A stretch of 59,211 nt of DNA from Natrinema limicola JCM 13563 (GCF_000337475.1 NZ_AOIT01000015.1:549-59759), one strand, 5' to 3'; positions 24,745-33,572 are shown, counted from the stretch's first letter. Program-made: numbers and translations. The notes: generated by a model from the sequence alone, not told the origin.

Positions 24745-25160
24745 TGCGTCGCTATCTCTCCCTCTCGCTGTTCGCCTGTCTGTCCTACAGTTTGGTCGCG
24801 CCGTTGCTCTCGATCGCGATGCTCGAGTTACCCAGCACGCTGGCGGTGTTCCTCTCGAACTCGGTGATGTTTCTCACGGTCGGCCTCGTGATCCGCGCTC
24901 GCGGCCTGTCGGTGGGGCCGTATCTCCGCCACCCGCGTACCCCCTACATCCTCGCGATGGGCGTCCTGCTGACGATCGGGCTGTTGACCTACTACCGGGC
25001 GCTCGCGCTCGGGCCGGTCAGTATTGTCGTCCCGATCTACGGGCTGTTCATCGTCGTCAGTTCGCTGGTCGGAATCCTCGCCTTCGAGGAGACCGTCACG
25101 CCGCGCAAAATTGCCGCCATTGCGCTGAGCGTGCTGGCAATCGCGCTGATGTCCCTGTGA
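24744..25160 (+). CDS. DMT/EamA-type transporter subunit B
   Basis: 138-residue membrane protein, homologous in layout to the preceding gene: SYSLVAPLLSIAMLELPSTLAVFLSNSVMF, then LLTYYRALALGPVSIVVPIYGLFIVVSSLVGILAFEE, which parallels the partner's LAYYQALERGPVSVVVPIYGLFIVGSSIIGIVFLGE. The start overlaps the upstream stop by one base (TGATG) behind a near-perfect Shine-Dalgarno sequence. The pair most likely arose by gene duplication and acts as an antiparallel two-subunit transporter. Confidence 0.87.
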   Translation: MRRYLSLSLFACLSYSLVAPLLSIAMLELPSTLAVFLSNSVMFLTVGLVIRARGLSVGPYLRHPRTPYILAMGVLLTIGLLTYYRALALGPVSIVVPIYGLFIVVSSLVGILAFEETVTPRKIAAIALSVLAIALMSL

Positions 25161-25181
25161 TCCTCGTCGCGGTCGGCCCAA

Positions 25182-25394
25182 TCACTCCGTCGTATCGACG
25201 CCAGCGGCGTCATTGATCGGGCACTTCTGGGTCGTTCCGGTCACTAGCAAGATCGCGCCGATGAGGAGCGCGATGACCGCGGTCACGATTCCGACGGCCC
25301 AGTAGCCCATCAGCGCGGCGATACCCGCTAACACAGCGATCGCGCCAATGACGAGCCGTCCGGTCCGATCGATTCCGCCGACGTTCTTTTGCAT
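25182..25394 (-). CDS. Small YgaP-type membrane protein (DUF2892)
   Basis: 70-residue protein with the DUF2892 pattern: QKNVGGIDRTGRLVIGAIAVLAGIAAL, a first membrane helix; a second helix GIVTAVIALLIGAILLVTG; and a terminal CPINDAAGVDT with the conserved Cys-Pro after the helix. It matches the membrane domain found in YgaP and in stand-alone small proteins. Function unknown. ATG 25394 starts at the usual MQKNVG. Confidence 0.88.
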   Translation of the reverse strand: MQKNVGGIDRTGRLVIGAIAVLAGIAALMGYWAVGIVTAVIALLIGAILLVTGTTQKCPINDAAGVDTTE

Positions 25395-25517
25395 GGCATT
25401 CACCCACACTAAATTAGGTTCCAGTTGACAAAATCGTTCGGTGTACCACGCGAGCGGTACGTCTCGGCGAGAAACAGGTCGCGATCGGATACCGAAGGGG
25501 CCGTCCGTCTGCTCCGG

Positions 25518-26681
25518 TTACGCGACCAACGCCGCGAGCGTCTCCTCGAGCGCCTGCGCCGCCTCGCGGACGGCCGCGACCTGCACGTACTCTCGCGGGG
25601 CGTGGGCGACCGCGCCCTCGTCGTCGGCGAGGACGCCGGGGCCGAAGACGACCGTTGGAGCGTCCGCCGCAAAATACGAGGCCTCTGTGGCCGCGGTGAA
25701 CGGGCGCACGTCACCGCCGGCCGCGTCTGCGAGCGTCCGAACGACCGCCGCGTCAGGGTCGGTGTCCCAGGCCTCGAGAAACGGCGTTGGCCGGTCGGTA
25801 AAGCGAAACTCGAGACCGACATCGTCGGGAACCGCGGCCCGCAGATGCGCTGTCAGCGCCTCGTGGAACTCGTCGGCGGTCTCGGGCGGGACGCTCCGCC
25901 TGTCGACCGTCAGCGCACAGTCGGCCGGCACCTGATTGGTCGCCTCGCCGCCCTCGACGACGGTCGGGGTCAGCGTCGCCGCGCCGAGTTGCGGGTGGGT
26001 CGGCGGTGCATCGTCGCGCTCACCGAAGGTGCGGATCGCCGCGAGAGCGTCCTCAAGCGCCGCGACCGCGTTGATACCGGTGTCGGGTTCGGCGGCGTGG
26101 GCGTTGGCCCCCGAGAGGTGGATCGTTCCCTGAAACCGCCCTTTCGCAGCCGTACAGACATCGAGGTCGGTGGGTTCGCCGACGATCATTGCGTCCGCGT
26201 CCCGCGTGGGCGCATCGTCGCCAGAGACCAGCGCGTAGGCCCCCGTCGAGAGCACCTCCTCGTCGGGGGTAATCGCGAGCGTGACGCGGCCATCCGTTGG
26301 CTCGACGGCGAAAAAGGCAGCGAGCAGCGCCGCGAGCGGCCCTTTCGCGTCACAGGAGCCACGGCCCCGGATCACGTCGCCCCCGTCCGCTTCGGGACCG
26401 TCCGCGTCGCGCTCGAAGGGCACGTGTGGGGACACCGTGTCGATGTGAGTGTTCAACACGACGTGCGTCTCGGCGTCACCGCTCGGCTGTCCGCGACTCG
26501 CCAGCACGTTCCCGGCGTCGTCGACGCGGGGCTCGACGCCGTGGGCCTCGAGCGTCTCACAGAGATACTCGCGCATCGGTCCGACATCCTCGTGGGACGG
26601 GTGCTGGACGGCGGCCTCAAGAAACCCGATGGGGTCGAAGGCGGCGCTCGCGGCCCCGTCAGCAGCGCTGTCGCCCGTCAT
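25518..26681 (-). CDS. dapE: M20-family deacylase, probable succinyl-diaminopimelate desuccinylase
   Basis: 387-residue M20A peptidase-family protein. Metal ligands and catalytic residues are visible: THID (about 80), GRGSCDAKGP (Asp about 112), PDEEVLSTG (about 141-143), VGEPTDL (about 170). A dimerisation lid (about 185-290) begins GRFQGTIHLSGANAHAAEPDTGINAV. It is the third gene of the lysA-dapF-dapE unit and overlaps dapF by 4 bases (ATGA). With dapD in the cluster, hydrolysis of N-succinyl-LL-diaminopimelate is the expected role; acetylornithine or carboxypeptidase-like activity is the alternative on sequence alone. Confidence 0.87.
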   Translation of the reverse strand: MTGDSAADGAASAAFDPIGFLEAAVQHPSHEDVGPMREYLCETLEAHGVEPRVDDAGNVLASRGQPSGDAETHVVLNTHIDTVSPHVPFERDADGPEADGGDVIRGRGSCDAKGPLAALLAAFFAVEPTDGRVTLAITPDEEVLSTGAYALVSGDDAPTRDADAMIVGEPTDLDVCTAAKGRFQGTIHLSGANAHAAEPDTGINAVAALEDALAAIRTFGERDDAPPTHPQLGAATLTPTVVEGGEATNQVPADCALTVDRRSVPPETADEFHEALTAHLRAAVPDDVGLEFRFTDRPTPFLEAWDTDPDAAVVRTLADAAGGDVRPFTAATEASYFAADAPTVVFGPGVLADDEGAVAHAPREYVQVAAVREAAQALEETLAALVA

Positions 26682-27508
26682 GATTCGACCGGCGACTCGA
26701 GAGTCACTTCGCCGTCGAACTCGTGCTCGACTGGCCCGGCGAGTGTCGGCCGGCCGCGCTCGTTGAAGCTCACCTGCAGGTCACCGCCCGGCGGATGGAC
26801 GTCGACCGGATCGGCATCGGTGAGCCCGAGTCGGCGCGCCACGACGGCGATGGCGACCGCGCCGGTGCCACAGGAGTCGGTTTCGCCCTCGACGCCGCGT
26901 TCGTAGGTGCGCTGGTCGAAGCCACCCTCGCCGTCGGGGCTGGCGATGGTGACGTTCGTCCCTTCCGGGAAGACGTCGGCGTGGCGTACCGGCGGCGCGA
27001 CGGCCTCGAGGTCGACCTCGTCGACGTCGTCGACGAAACTCACGGCGTGGGTGACGCCGGTGTTGACGACCGAGACCTCGAGGCCCTCGATTTCCTCCTC
27101 GAGGACCGGCTCGTCGGCGTCGACCGGTACCTCCTCGGGGTCGAACGTGAGGTCGGTCATCTCGACGACGACGTTTTTGCCGTCGCGGTCAGCCCGCAGC
27201 GTGCCAGCCTGGGTGTCGATCATCACGCTGTCAGTCCCAGTTCGCTCCATGGCCCACTCGGCGGCACAGCGCGCGCCGTTGCCACACATCTCGGCTGTCT
27301 TGCCGTCGGGCTGGAACAGCGTCATGACGACGCGTGGTGGGTTGAAGTCTTCCTCGAGCGCGAGGAAGAGCACTCCGTCGGCACCGACGCCGTCGGTTCG
27401 GTCGCACTCGCGTTTGGCGAGTGCGCCCCGATTGGGAACGTGTTCGTTCGCGTGGATGATCAAAAAGTCGTTGCCGGTGCCGTGGTACTTCTGGAATGGA
27501 ACAGTCAT
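26678..27508 (-). CDS. dapF: Diaminopimelate epimerase
   Basis: 276-residue epimerase converting LL- to meso-diaminopimelate, the direct precursor of lysine, by a cofactor-free two-base mechanism. The two catalytic cysteines are Cys75 (EMCGNGARC) and Cys213 (DSCGTGAVAI). The N-terminal FQKYHGTGNDF and GVGADGVLFL are typical of the family. The open frame runs 23 codons upstream, but MTVPFQKYHGTGNDF is the family start and begins 5 bases after the lysA stop, so the genes are tightly linked. Confidence 0.95.
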   Translation of the reverse strand: MTVPFQKYHGTGNDFLIIHANEHVPNRGALAKRECDRTDGVGADGVLFLALEEDFNPPRVVMTLFQPDGKTAEMCGNGARCAAEWAMERTGTDSVMIDTQAGTLRADRDGKNVVVEMTDLTFDPEEVPVDADEPVLEEEIEGLEVSVVNTGVTHAVSFVDDVDEVDLEAVAPPVRHADVFPEGTNVTIASPDGEGGFDQRTYERGVEGETDSCGTGAVAIAVVARRLGLTDADPVDVHPPGGDLQVSFNERGRPTLAGPVEHEFDGEVTLESPVES

Positions 27509-27512
27509 CGTG

Positions 27513-28850
27513 CTATCGTACTCGTTGGTTGTCGGTGTCGCTCGCCGCTGGGTGGTCGTCGGTCTTTCGATCCGCATCGGTGCCGCCGCACGTCTCGCGT
27601 TCAGGTCGGGTCACGTCGTCGACCGTCTCACGACGGCGAGCGAGCCGTGCATCGCCGTCCGCGAGGATGATCGATGCGGGCCGGGGTCGGGAGTTGTACT
27701 GGTTCGCCATCTCGTAGCCGTAGGCCCCCGCGTTGCCGATCGCGAGGACGTCGCCGCGTTCGGTTGCCGGCAGTTCGCGGTCAGCACAGAAAACGTCGCC
27801 GCTCTCACAGATCGGGCCGGCGACGGTCTGCGGGATCATCTCGCGCTCGTCGGCGTCCAAATCAGCCGTCAGGTTTCGGATCGGGTGGTAGGCGTCGTAC
27901 ATCGCCGGTCGAATCAGCGTCGTCATCCCCGCGTCGACGCCGACGACGGTCGTGTCGCGGGCCGCCTTGATGGTGTTCACGTCGGTCAGCAACACGCCCG
28001 CGTCCGCGACGAAGTAGCGGCCGGGTTCGATCGTCAATCGGGCGTCGATCTCACCGAGTGCCTCTCGCGTCGCGTCCGCGACTGACTCGAGGTCTAGCGG
28101 TTCCTCGTCCGTACGGTAGGGCACGCCGAAGCCCCCGCCGACATCGACGAACTCGAGATCGCCGACAACGTGACTCACTTTCCGTGCGAGATCACCCATC
28201 CGCGCGACGAACTCCCGGTGATCGTCGAGCTGGTCGCTCGAGACGCCCGAGCCGACGTGGGAGTGGATCCCGACGACGTCGAAGCCGCGACCGGCGGCGT
28301 CTGCGAGCACGTCGACGGCGCGCTCTGCGGGGACGCCGAACTTCGCCGCCGCGCCGGTCTGCACCTTCTCGTGGTGGCCGGCACCGATACCGGGGTTGAC
28401 CCGCAGACAGAGCCGGCCGTCGTAGCCCCGGTCGGCGAGCCGGTCGATCGTGTCCTCGGAGCCGACGGTGACGGTTAGGTCGGGATGCTCCCGCCAGGTG
28501 TCGACGATCCAGTCGAGGTCCCGGGCCGGCGGGTTGACCGCCGTGTAGTGGACTTCGGAGCCGGACGCGCCGGCCTCGAGCGCTCGCTGGACCTCGCCAG
28601 CGGAGGCACACTCGAGGCCGGCCCCCTCCTCACGCAGCGTTGTGAGGACGTCGCCCAGCGCGTTCGCCTTCACCGCATACAGGATGTCGGCGTCGGGAAA
28701 CGCGGCTGCGAGCCGCCGGTAGTTCTGGCGGACGCGCTCGAGATCGAGGACGTACAGCGGCGAGCCGTAGTCGTCGACGAGCGTCTGCAATTCGGCCGCA
28801 TCCCACGCGGAGAGGCGGCGGACGGACGGTGAATCCCCAACGTCAGTCAT
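27513..28850 (-). CDS. lysA: Diaminopimelate decarboxylase
   Basis: 445-residue PLP enzyme for the last step of lysine synthesis (fold-type III, alanine-racemase-like barrel). The PLP lysine is Lys61 in DILYAVKANALGD. The phosphate-binding glycine loop reads VDVGGGFGVPY, and the partner-subunit catalytic cysteine lies in GPICESGDVF. The last 45 residues are a haloarchaeal acidic/disordered extension (TRPERETCGGTDADRK...). It begins the lysA-dapF-dapE unit. It is separated from dapD by 450 bases of repeat-rich DNA and so probably has its own promoter. Start MTDVGDSPSV is preferred over the codon 10 residues upstream. Confidence 0.94.
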   Translation of the reverse strand: MTDVGDSPSVRRLSAWDAAELQTLVDDYGSPLYVLDLERVRQNYRRLAAAFPDADILYAVKANALGDVLTTLREEGAGLECASAGEVQRALEAGASGSEVHYTAVNPPARDLDWIVDTWREHPDLTVTVGSEDTIDRLADRGYDGRLCLRVNPGIGAGHHEKVQTGAAAKFGVPAERAVDVLADAAGRGFDVVGIHSHVGSGVSSDQLDDHREFVARMGDLARKVSHVVGDLEFVDVGGGFGVPYRTDEEPLDLESVADATREALGEIDARLTIEPGRYFVADAGVLLTDVNTIKAARDTTVVGVDAGMTTLIRPAMYDAYHPIRNLTADLDADEREMIPQTVAGPICESGDVFCADRELPATERGDVLAIGNAGAYGYEMANQYNSRPRPASIILADGDARLARRRETVDDVTRPERETCGGTDADRKTDDHPAASDTDNQRVR

Positions 28851-29298
28851 TACCACGTTCAAGTGACCGCGAGGATTCAAGGGTTTGGGTTCTCGATCGC
28901 TGTTCGTGTTCCGTGAGCGACTAACGCTACTGCAACGGCCACGAAAGCCCCCAGTTCGCTCGAGTCGGTGGACTCGCTGTGCTCCTCGGTCAGTCGCAGT
29001 GCTCCTTCCCTGCGGTGCTTACGTCGTCCGCCTTCCTCGAGCGAACTGGCCCCTTTCAGTCCCATCCATATCGGCTGGCCAGTCGGGCTACAGCGGGTGG
29101 GACTGAAAGGGGCTTTTGCTCTCGACGAACCCGGACGATGCAAGGACCACAACGAGTGAACGAAGTGAACGAGTGAGAACCGCAGCGAGTCCCGGGAGTC
29201 GAGAGTAAAAGGGGCTTTCGTGGTGTTCTCGAGAATTTCGGGTCCGGAATCGAATACAGAGAAACGGAGTCCCGAAAATTGCGATACTGCCGAGACGA
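28851..29298. repeat. Nested inverted repeats between dapD and lysA
   Basis: About 450 non-coding bases. One perfect 14-bp pair (ccagttcgctcgag 28951-28964 / 29036-29049) and one perfect 16-bp pair (29049-29064 / tgggactgaaaggggc 29098-29113, 33-base loop) abut each other. A further related aaaaggggctttcg lies at 29207-29220, and a gagtgaacgaagtgaacgagtgag stretch between. Reading frames through it are chance frames of the repeat. It probably contains the end of the dapABD transcript and the lysA promoter. Confidence 0.75.
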
Positions 29299-30135
29299 CT
29301 ACTCGCGCAGCGCGTCTTCGCGTTCGGTCGCCTCGAGCGTCTCCGTCTCCAGATCAGTCGCAACGACGGCTGGCTTGTACGCGCCGCCGTCGAAGAGGTC
29401 GTGGTCGCTGACTGAGGACTCGACGAAGCGAGTGAAGGCGCGGCGGTCGGCGGGCAGTTCGCCGTACAGCACTTCGTCCTCGACGAGGTCGTAGACCGGG
29501 ATGCGGGGGGTCAACAGCGTGTTCTCGCCGACGACGCTGTTCTCGCCGACAACGAAGCCGCTGGTGACCCGACAGCCAGCGCCCAGCGAGACGTTGTCCT
29601 CGACGATGACCGGTGCGTCCTCGACCGGCTCGAGCACGCCGCCGATGAGGGTGTTCGCGCCGAGTTTGACGTTGTCGCCGATCTGCGCACAGGAGCCGAC
29701 GGTGTCACAGGAGTCGACGAGGGTGCCGTCGCCGATGCGCGCGCCGATGTTGACGAAGGCGGGGCTCATCAGGATACAGTCGGAGCCGATGTTCGCACCG
29801 CGGCGGACGACGGTGCCGTCGGGCGTGTTGCGGCTGCCGCGGTCGCCGTACTCGCTCGAGTCCGCAAGCGGCAGGACGTCGTTGTACGTGACACCGCCAT
29901 ACTCGCGAGGCTCGGTCGCGCGCAGGCCGAAGTTGAGCAGAATGCCCTGCTTGACCCACTCGTTTGCCTCCCACTCGCCGCCCGATTTCTCGGCGGCGCG
30001 GATCTCGCCGGCCTCGAGCGCGTCGAGGAAGGCATCCAGCGTCGCGTACGCGTCTTCGCCGGCGGTTTCGGCGTCGATCTCGCCGTTTTGCTTGCGCTCC
30101 CACAGCTCGTCGATCTCGGTTTCGAGTGCACTCAT
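29299..30135 (-). CDS. dapD: Tetrahydrodipicolinate N-succinyltransferase
   Basis: 278-residue enzyme transferring succinyl from succinyl-CoA to tetrahydrodipicolinate. It commits the cluster to the succinylase branch of the diaminopimelate pathway. An N-terminal helical domain (about 1-105) is followed by left-handed beta-helix hexapeptide repeats (about 105-225): GANIGSDCILMSPAFVNIGARIGDGTLVDSCDTVGSCAQIGDNVKLGAN in sequence, with GGVLEPVEDAPVIVEDN, a DapD hallmark. The C-terminal tail is acidic. ATG 30135 overlaps the dapB stop by 4 bases. Confidence 0.95.
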   Translation of the reverse strand: MSALETEIDELWERKQNGEIDAETAGEDAYATLDAFLDALEAGEIRAAEKSGGEWEANEWVKQGILLNFGLRATEPREYGGVTYNDVLPLADSSEYGDRGSRNTPDGTVVRRGANIGSDCILMSPAFVNIGARIGDGTLVDSCDTVGSCAQIGDNVKLGANTLIGGVLEPVEDAPVIVEDNVSLGAGCRVTSGFVVGENSVVGENTLLTPRIPVYDLVEDEVLYGELPADRRAFTRFVESSVSDHDLFDGGAYKPAVVATDLETETLEATEREDALRE

Positions 30136-30899
30136 TCGCTGATCACGTCCGCAAAGTCGTAGCTGCCTGCCTTCCGTCCTGCGATCCAGACCGCCGCGTC
30201 GACCGCGCCAGCGGCGAAGACGCCGCGATCCTCGGCGCGGTGGGTTAGTCGGACCTCTTCGTGGTTGCCCGCGAGGATGATCTCGTGTTCGCCCGTGATG
30301 TCGCCCGCCCGCAGCGCGTGGACGCCGATCTCGCCGGCTTCGCGTGGCGCATCGCCTTCGCGGCCGTGCGTGCGCTCGCCGAAATCGCCATTGGCTTCGA
30401 TCTCGGAGAGCAGGCGGTTTGCGGTCCCACTCGGGGCATCGCGCTTGCCATTGTGGTGGGTTTCGACGAGTTCAACGTCGTAGCCGGGCAGGTTCTGGAC
30501 CGCCTCGCCGACGACGTTGACCAGCGCTTGGACGCCGCGCGCGAAGTTCGGCGCGTGGAGGACGGGTGTGTCCTCGCTTGCTGCCTCGAGCGCTGCTCGT
30601 CCCGCGTCGTCGAAGCCGGTCGTCCCGGTGACGAAGGCAACGCCGGCGTCGGCACAGGTCTCGGCGTACTCGACGGCCGACTCTGGCCCGGTGAAGTCGA
30701 TCACGACCGTCGGCTCGCGCTCGGCGACCAGAGAGTCGAACTCGGCTGCGGGCTCGATTTCGACGCCGTCGACGGTCTCGCCGTCCGGGTCTCGATTGAC
30801 CGCGAATACGACCTCGCAGTCCTCGCGGCCCGTCGCGGCGGCAATTACTTCCTGGCCCATCCGGCCTGTCGCGCCGGTGATGCCGAGCCGAACCGTCAT
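30132..30899 (-). CDS. dapB: 4-hydroxy-tetrahydrodipicolinate reductase
   Basis: 255-residue NAD(P)H-dependent reductase. N-terminal nucleotide site GITGATGRMGQEV (about residues 6-18). The DapB core shows VDFTGPESAVEY-like VIDFTGPESAVEYAETC, VTGTTGFDD, APNFARGVQALVNVV, and the active-site signature ETHHNGKRDAPSGTA (conserved His-His and Lys). Length is within the usual 240-275. It overlaps both neighbours by 4 bases (dapA upstream, dapD downstream), so dapABD is one coupled operon. Confidence 0.95.
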   Translation of the reverse strand: MTVRLGITGATGRMGQEVIAAATGREDCEVVFAVNRDPDGETVDGVEIEPAAEFDSLVAEREPTVVIDFTGPESAVEYAETCADAGVAFVTGTTGFDDAGRAALEAASEDTPVLHAPNFARGVQALVNVVGEAVQNLPGYDVELVETHHNGKRDAPSGTANRLLSEIEANGDFGERTHGREGDAPREAGEIGVHALRAGDITGEHEIILAGNHEEVRLTHRAEDRGVFAAGAVDAAVWIAGRKAGSYDFADVISE

Positions 30900-31819
30900 C
30901 GATCACCCTCCGCCGCGTCGGCGACCGCAGCCGAGTCTCGCTCTAAGTCGGCGAGGACGGCCTCGAGCCCCTCGCGGTACTCGTCTGCCAGCCGAGTCAG
31001 CGGCGAGCGCATGCGAGCGGGGCCGTAGCCGCGGATCTGCATGGCTTCCTTGACCGGGATCGGGTTGGTCTCGACGAAGAGTTCGCGGAACAGCGGGCCG
31101 AGTTCGTGGTGGAGCCCCCGGGCGCGCTCGTAGTCGCCGTCGAGTGCCGCGCCGACCATCGCACACGTGCGTTCGGGTTCGATGTTCGCGGCGACGCTGA
31201 TCGTCCCGGTGCCACCGACGGAGATCGTCGGCAGTGTGAGTGCATCGTCGCCCGAAAGCACCGCGAAGTCCTCGTCAGTCGTCCGTTCTGCGATCTCACC
31301 GATCTGGCCCAGGTCGCCGCTGGCGGCCTTGAAGCCCGCGATGTTTTCGTGACTTGCGAGCTCGACGGCCGTGTCGGGTTCGATGTTGCGGCCCGTCCGC
31401 GAGGGGACGTTGTAGACGATCTGTGGGAGGTCGACCGCGTCCGCGATCGTCCGATAGTGGTCGATCAGCCCGCGCTGTTCGGGCTTGTTGTAGTACGGCG
31501 AGATCAGCAGGAGGCCGTCGGCACCGGCGTCCGCGGCGCGTTCGGAGAGCTCGAGTGCCTCACGTGTGTTGTTCGATCCCGTGCCCGCGATGACGGGCAC
31601 GTCGTCGACGGCCTCGATGACTGCCTCGACGACGCGGACGTGTTCGTCGTGAGTCAGCGTCGCCGATTCGCCGGTCGAGCCGACGGGGACGAGCCCGTCG
31701 ACGCCTGCTTCCTCGAGCCGCTGTGCGTCTTGCTGCAGTGTTTCGTAGTCGATCCGTTCGTCTTCGTCGAAGGGCGTACACATTGCGGGGTAGACGCCCG
31801 AAAGGTCGAGTGCTGTCAT
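30896..31819 (-). CDS. dapA: 4-hydroxy-tetrahydrodipicolinate synthase
   Basis: 307-residue TIM-barrel class I aldolase that condenses pyruvate with aspartate semialdehyde, the entry step of the pathway. The Schiff-base lysine is Lys164 in IAGFKAASGDL. The catalytic tyrosine is Tyr136 in VYNVPSRTG. GSTGESATLTHDEH (about 47-60) is the pyruvate-binding loop. It is the first gene of the dapABD operon. The region before it (31820-32153) must hold the promoter, but I see no convincing TATA at the leaderless distance, so a leader is likely. Confidence 0.95.
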   Translation of the reverse strand: MTALDLSGVYPAMCTPFDEDERIDYETLQQDAQRLEEAGVDGLVPVGSTGESATLTHDEHVRVVEAVIEAVDDVPVIAGTGSNNTREALELSERAADAGADGLLLISPYYNKPEQRGLIDHYRTIADAVDLPQIVYNVPSRTGRNIEPDTAVELASHENIAGFKAASGDLGQIGEIAERTTDEDFAVLSGDDALTLPTISVGGTGTISVAANIEPERTCAMVGAALDGDYERARGLHHELGPLFRELFVETNPIPVKEAMQIRGYGPARMRSPLTRLADEYREGLEAVLADLERDSAAVADAAEGDR

Positions 31820-32153
31820 GTATCGTCGTTGGGTCGTGTCTCGGTCCCCAACCGGTAGGGTGTATCGGTTCCGGTCGGTGGGTGGTCAGTAGTCGGTCGT
31901 GCGCGGTCGAATCGTACCCGAGACGGGGATGCCACGCCCGCCGCGAGCACACTCACGCACGTTTACGTTTAGAACGAGGAGGGACGTCGCTCACGACGGG
32001 ACCGACGGTCGGTCGAGCGACGTGGCGCATATCCGTTTCGTTGCGCTACTCTGCCTTATTTTTTCTGTCTTTGCTCAACAGTTGATCGACCCATGTTAGA
32101 AAGGAACAGTCTCCTTCACGTAATTTATCCCGTCTCACTACGTACTGGTTCCT
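31820..32153. other. Divergent promoter region between dapA and htpX
   Basis: About 330 bases serving dapA leftwards and htpX rightwards. The htpX TATA is at 32121-32130. T-rich runs (attttttctgtctttg) lie near 32060-32075. No gene, tRNA or strong hairpin seen. Confidence 0.5.
32121..32130 (+). promoter_or_regulatory. TATA element for htpX
   Basis: taatttatcc about 28 bases before ATG 32154; a good match to haloarchaeal BRE/TATA and leaderless spacing. Confidence 0.55.
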
Positions 32154-32978
32154 ATGACGGACTTTGGATTGAAAGTGCGAATGGCGATCGTCGGTTCGAT
32201 CCTGTTTGCATTCTACATGCTCGTCGGGGCTTTCGGCCTGGCGATGTTCGGCCTCAGTATGTGGCCGCTGGTCTTGCTCGGCCTACTCGTCTTGCCGGCC
32301 ATTCAGTACAAGATCGGAACGTGGTCGGCGACCAGACGTGCCGAGCCGATGCCCGAGGACGGCCAGTATCAGGACATCCATCGGATGACCGAGTCACTGT
32401 CCCAGGACATGGGCATCGACAAGCCGAAGCTGATGGTCATGGAGATGGGCGTTCCCAACGCCTTCGCGACCGGCCGGAAGGGCAAGGGCTACGTCGTCGT
32501 CTCGACGGAACTCATCCGGCTGCTCCAGCGTGACGAACTCGAGGGCGTGATCGCCCACGAACTCGCCCACATCAAGAATCGTGACGTCCTCACGATGGTG
32601 CTCGGCCAGTCGGTCGGGATGATGGTCGGTTGGGTCGCCTACATGGTCTACATGATGGGCGACGACCGCAACATCGGCAGCATCTTCGTCGGCATGCTCA
32701 TCTCGAATCTCGCCCAGATGCTCGTGATGGTCTTCGTGCTGGCCATCTCGCGCTATCGCGAGTACGTCGCCGACGACGACGCCCGCCAGTACATCGGCAG
32801 CGGCGACCCGCTCGCTCGCGCCTTAGAGAAGATCTCGAAGGGATCGCAGGGCCGTGAGTCACAGCTCGACGACAGCGTGAGCGCGCTGTGTATCTTCAAT
32901 GCGGATCGCTCGCTCCTCCAGAAGGTGTTCGCGACCCACCCGCCGACCGAAAAACGCATCGAGAAACTCCGCCGCTAA
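32154..32978 (+). CDS. htpX: HtpX-type membrane zinc metalloprotease (M48B)
   Basis: 274-residue integral membrane protease that degrades misfolded membrane proteins. Two N-terminal helices (about 8-32 and 36-52), then the zinc site HELAH at residues 135-139 (VIAHELAHIKNRDVLT), two more hydrophobic helices (about 145-170, 175-200) and the third zinc ligand region SRYREYVADDDARQYIG. Family length is normal. Expression is likely leaderless and possibly stress-regulated, though no regulatory site is recognisable. Confidence 0.94.
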   Translation: MTDFGLKVRMAIVGSILFAFYMLVGAFGLAMFGLSMWPLVLLGLLVLPAIQYKIGTWSATRRAEPMPEDGQYQDIHRMTESLSQDMGIDKPKLMVMEMGVPNAFATGRKGKGYVVVSTELIRLLQRDELEGVIAHELAHIKNRDVLTMVLGQSVGMMVGWVAYMVYMMGDDRNIGSIFVGMLISNLAQMLVMVFVLAISRYREYVADDDARQYIGSGDPLARALEKISKGSQGRESQLDDSVSALCIFNADRSLLQKVFATHPPTEKRIEKLRR

Positions 32979-33020
32979 CCGGAGCGCCGTCGTCGCCGGT
33001 CACGAGCGACCGACGCGACT

Positions 33021-33028
33021 TTTTACAC
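33021..33028 (+). promoter_or_regulatory. TATA element for the NYN-domain gene
   Basis: ttttacac, 22-29 bases before GTG 33050; it decides between that GTG and longer frames. Confidence 0.5.
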
Positions 33029-33049
33029 TGGCACGCGATATGCAGATAC

Positions 33050-33547
33050 GTGACGGAAATTCATCCCGGGCAGCGCGTCGCCGTGCTCGTCGACGCCCAG
33101 AACCTCTATCATACAGCACAGAGTCTCCACAGCCGTAATATCGACTACTCGGCCTTGCTCGAGAAGGCCGTGCAGGACCGCCAGCTCACGCGCGCGATCG
33201 CCTACGTCATCCGCGCCGAGGCTCCCGAGGAGGAGAGTTTCTTCGAGGCGCTGATCGACATCGGCTTCGAACCAAAGATCAAGGACATCAAGACGTTCGC
33301 CGACGGCACCAAGAAGGCAGACTGGGACGTCGGGATGAGCCTCGATGCAGTGACGCTTGCCAATCACGTCGACACGATCGTCCTCTGTACGGGCGACGGC
33401 GACTTCTCGCGGCTCTGCTCGCACCTGCGCCACGAGGGCGTCCGCGTCGAAGTGATGGCCTTCGAATCCTCGACGGCCGAGGAGCTCATCGATGCGGCCG
33501 ATTCGTTCCTCGACTTAGAAGAGCGCCACGAGACCTTCTTGCTCTAA
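33050..33547 (+). CDS. NYN-domain protein (LabA/DUF88 family, PIN-like)
   Basis: 165-residue NYN/LabA-like protein with a PIN-type nuclease fold. Acidic metal-site residues are visible: VLVDAQNLYH (Asp and Asn near residues 14-18), KKADWDVGMSLDAV (about 93-106) and LCTGDGDFSRLC (about 115-126). Such proteins are expected to be ribonucleases in RNA processing. GTG 33050 lies exactly at the leaderless distance from a TATA element, and the upstream open frame overlaps htpX, so the longer start is rejected. Confidence 0.87.
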   Translation: MTEIHPGQRVAVLVDAQNLYHTAQSLHSRNIDYSALLEKAVQDRQLTRAIAYVIRAEAPEEESFFEALIDIGFEPKIKDIKTFADGTKKADWDVGMSLDAVTLANHVDTIVLCTGDGDFSRLCSHLRHEGVRVEVMAFESSTAEELIDAADSFLDLEERHETFLL

Positions 33548-33572
33548 CGCGTCTGTCCCACTCGAGGCAGGA

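Noticed and set aside
28877-29363. Short ORFs of 60-90 codons between dapD and lysA
   Set aside because: They run through the inverted repeats on both strands and overlap each other; explained by the repeat sequence.
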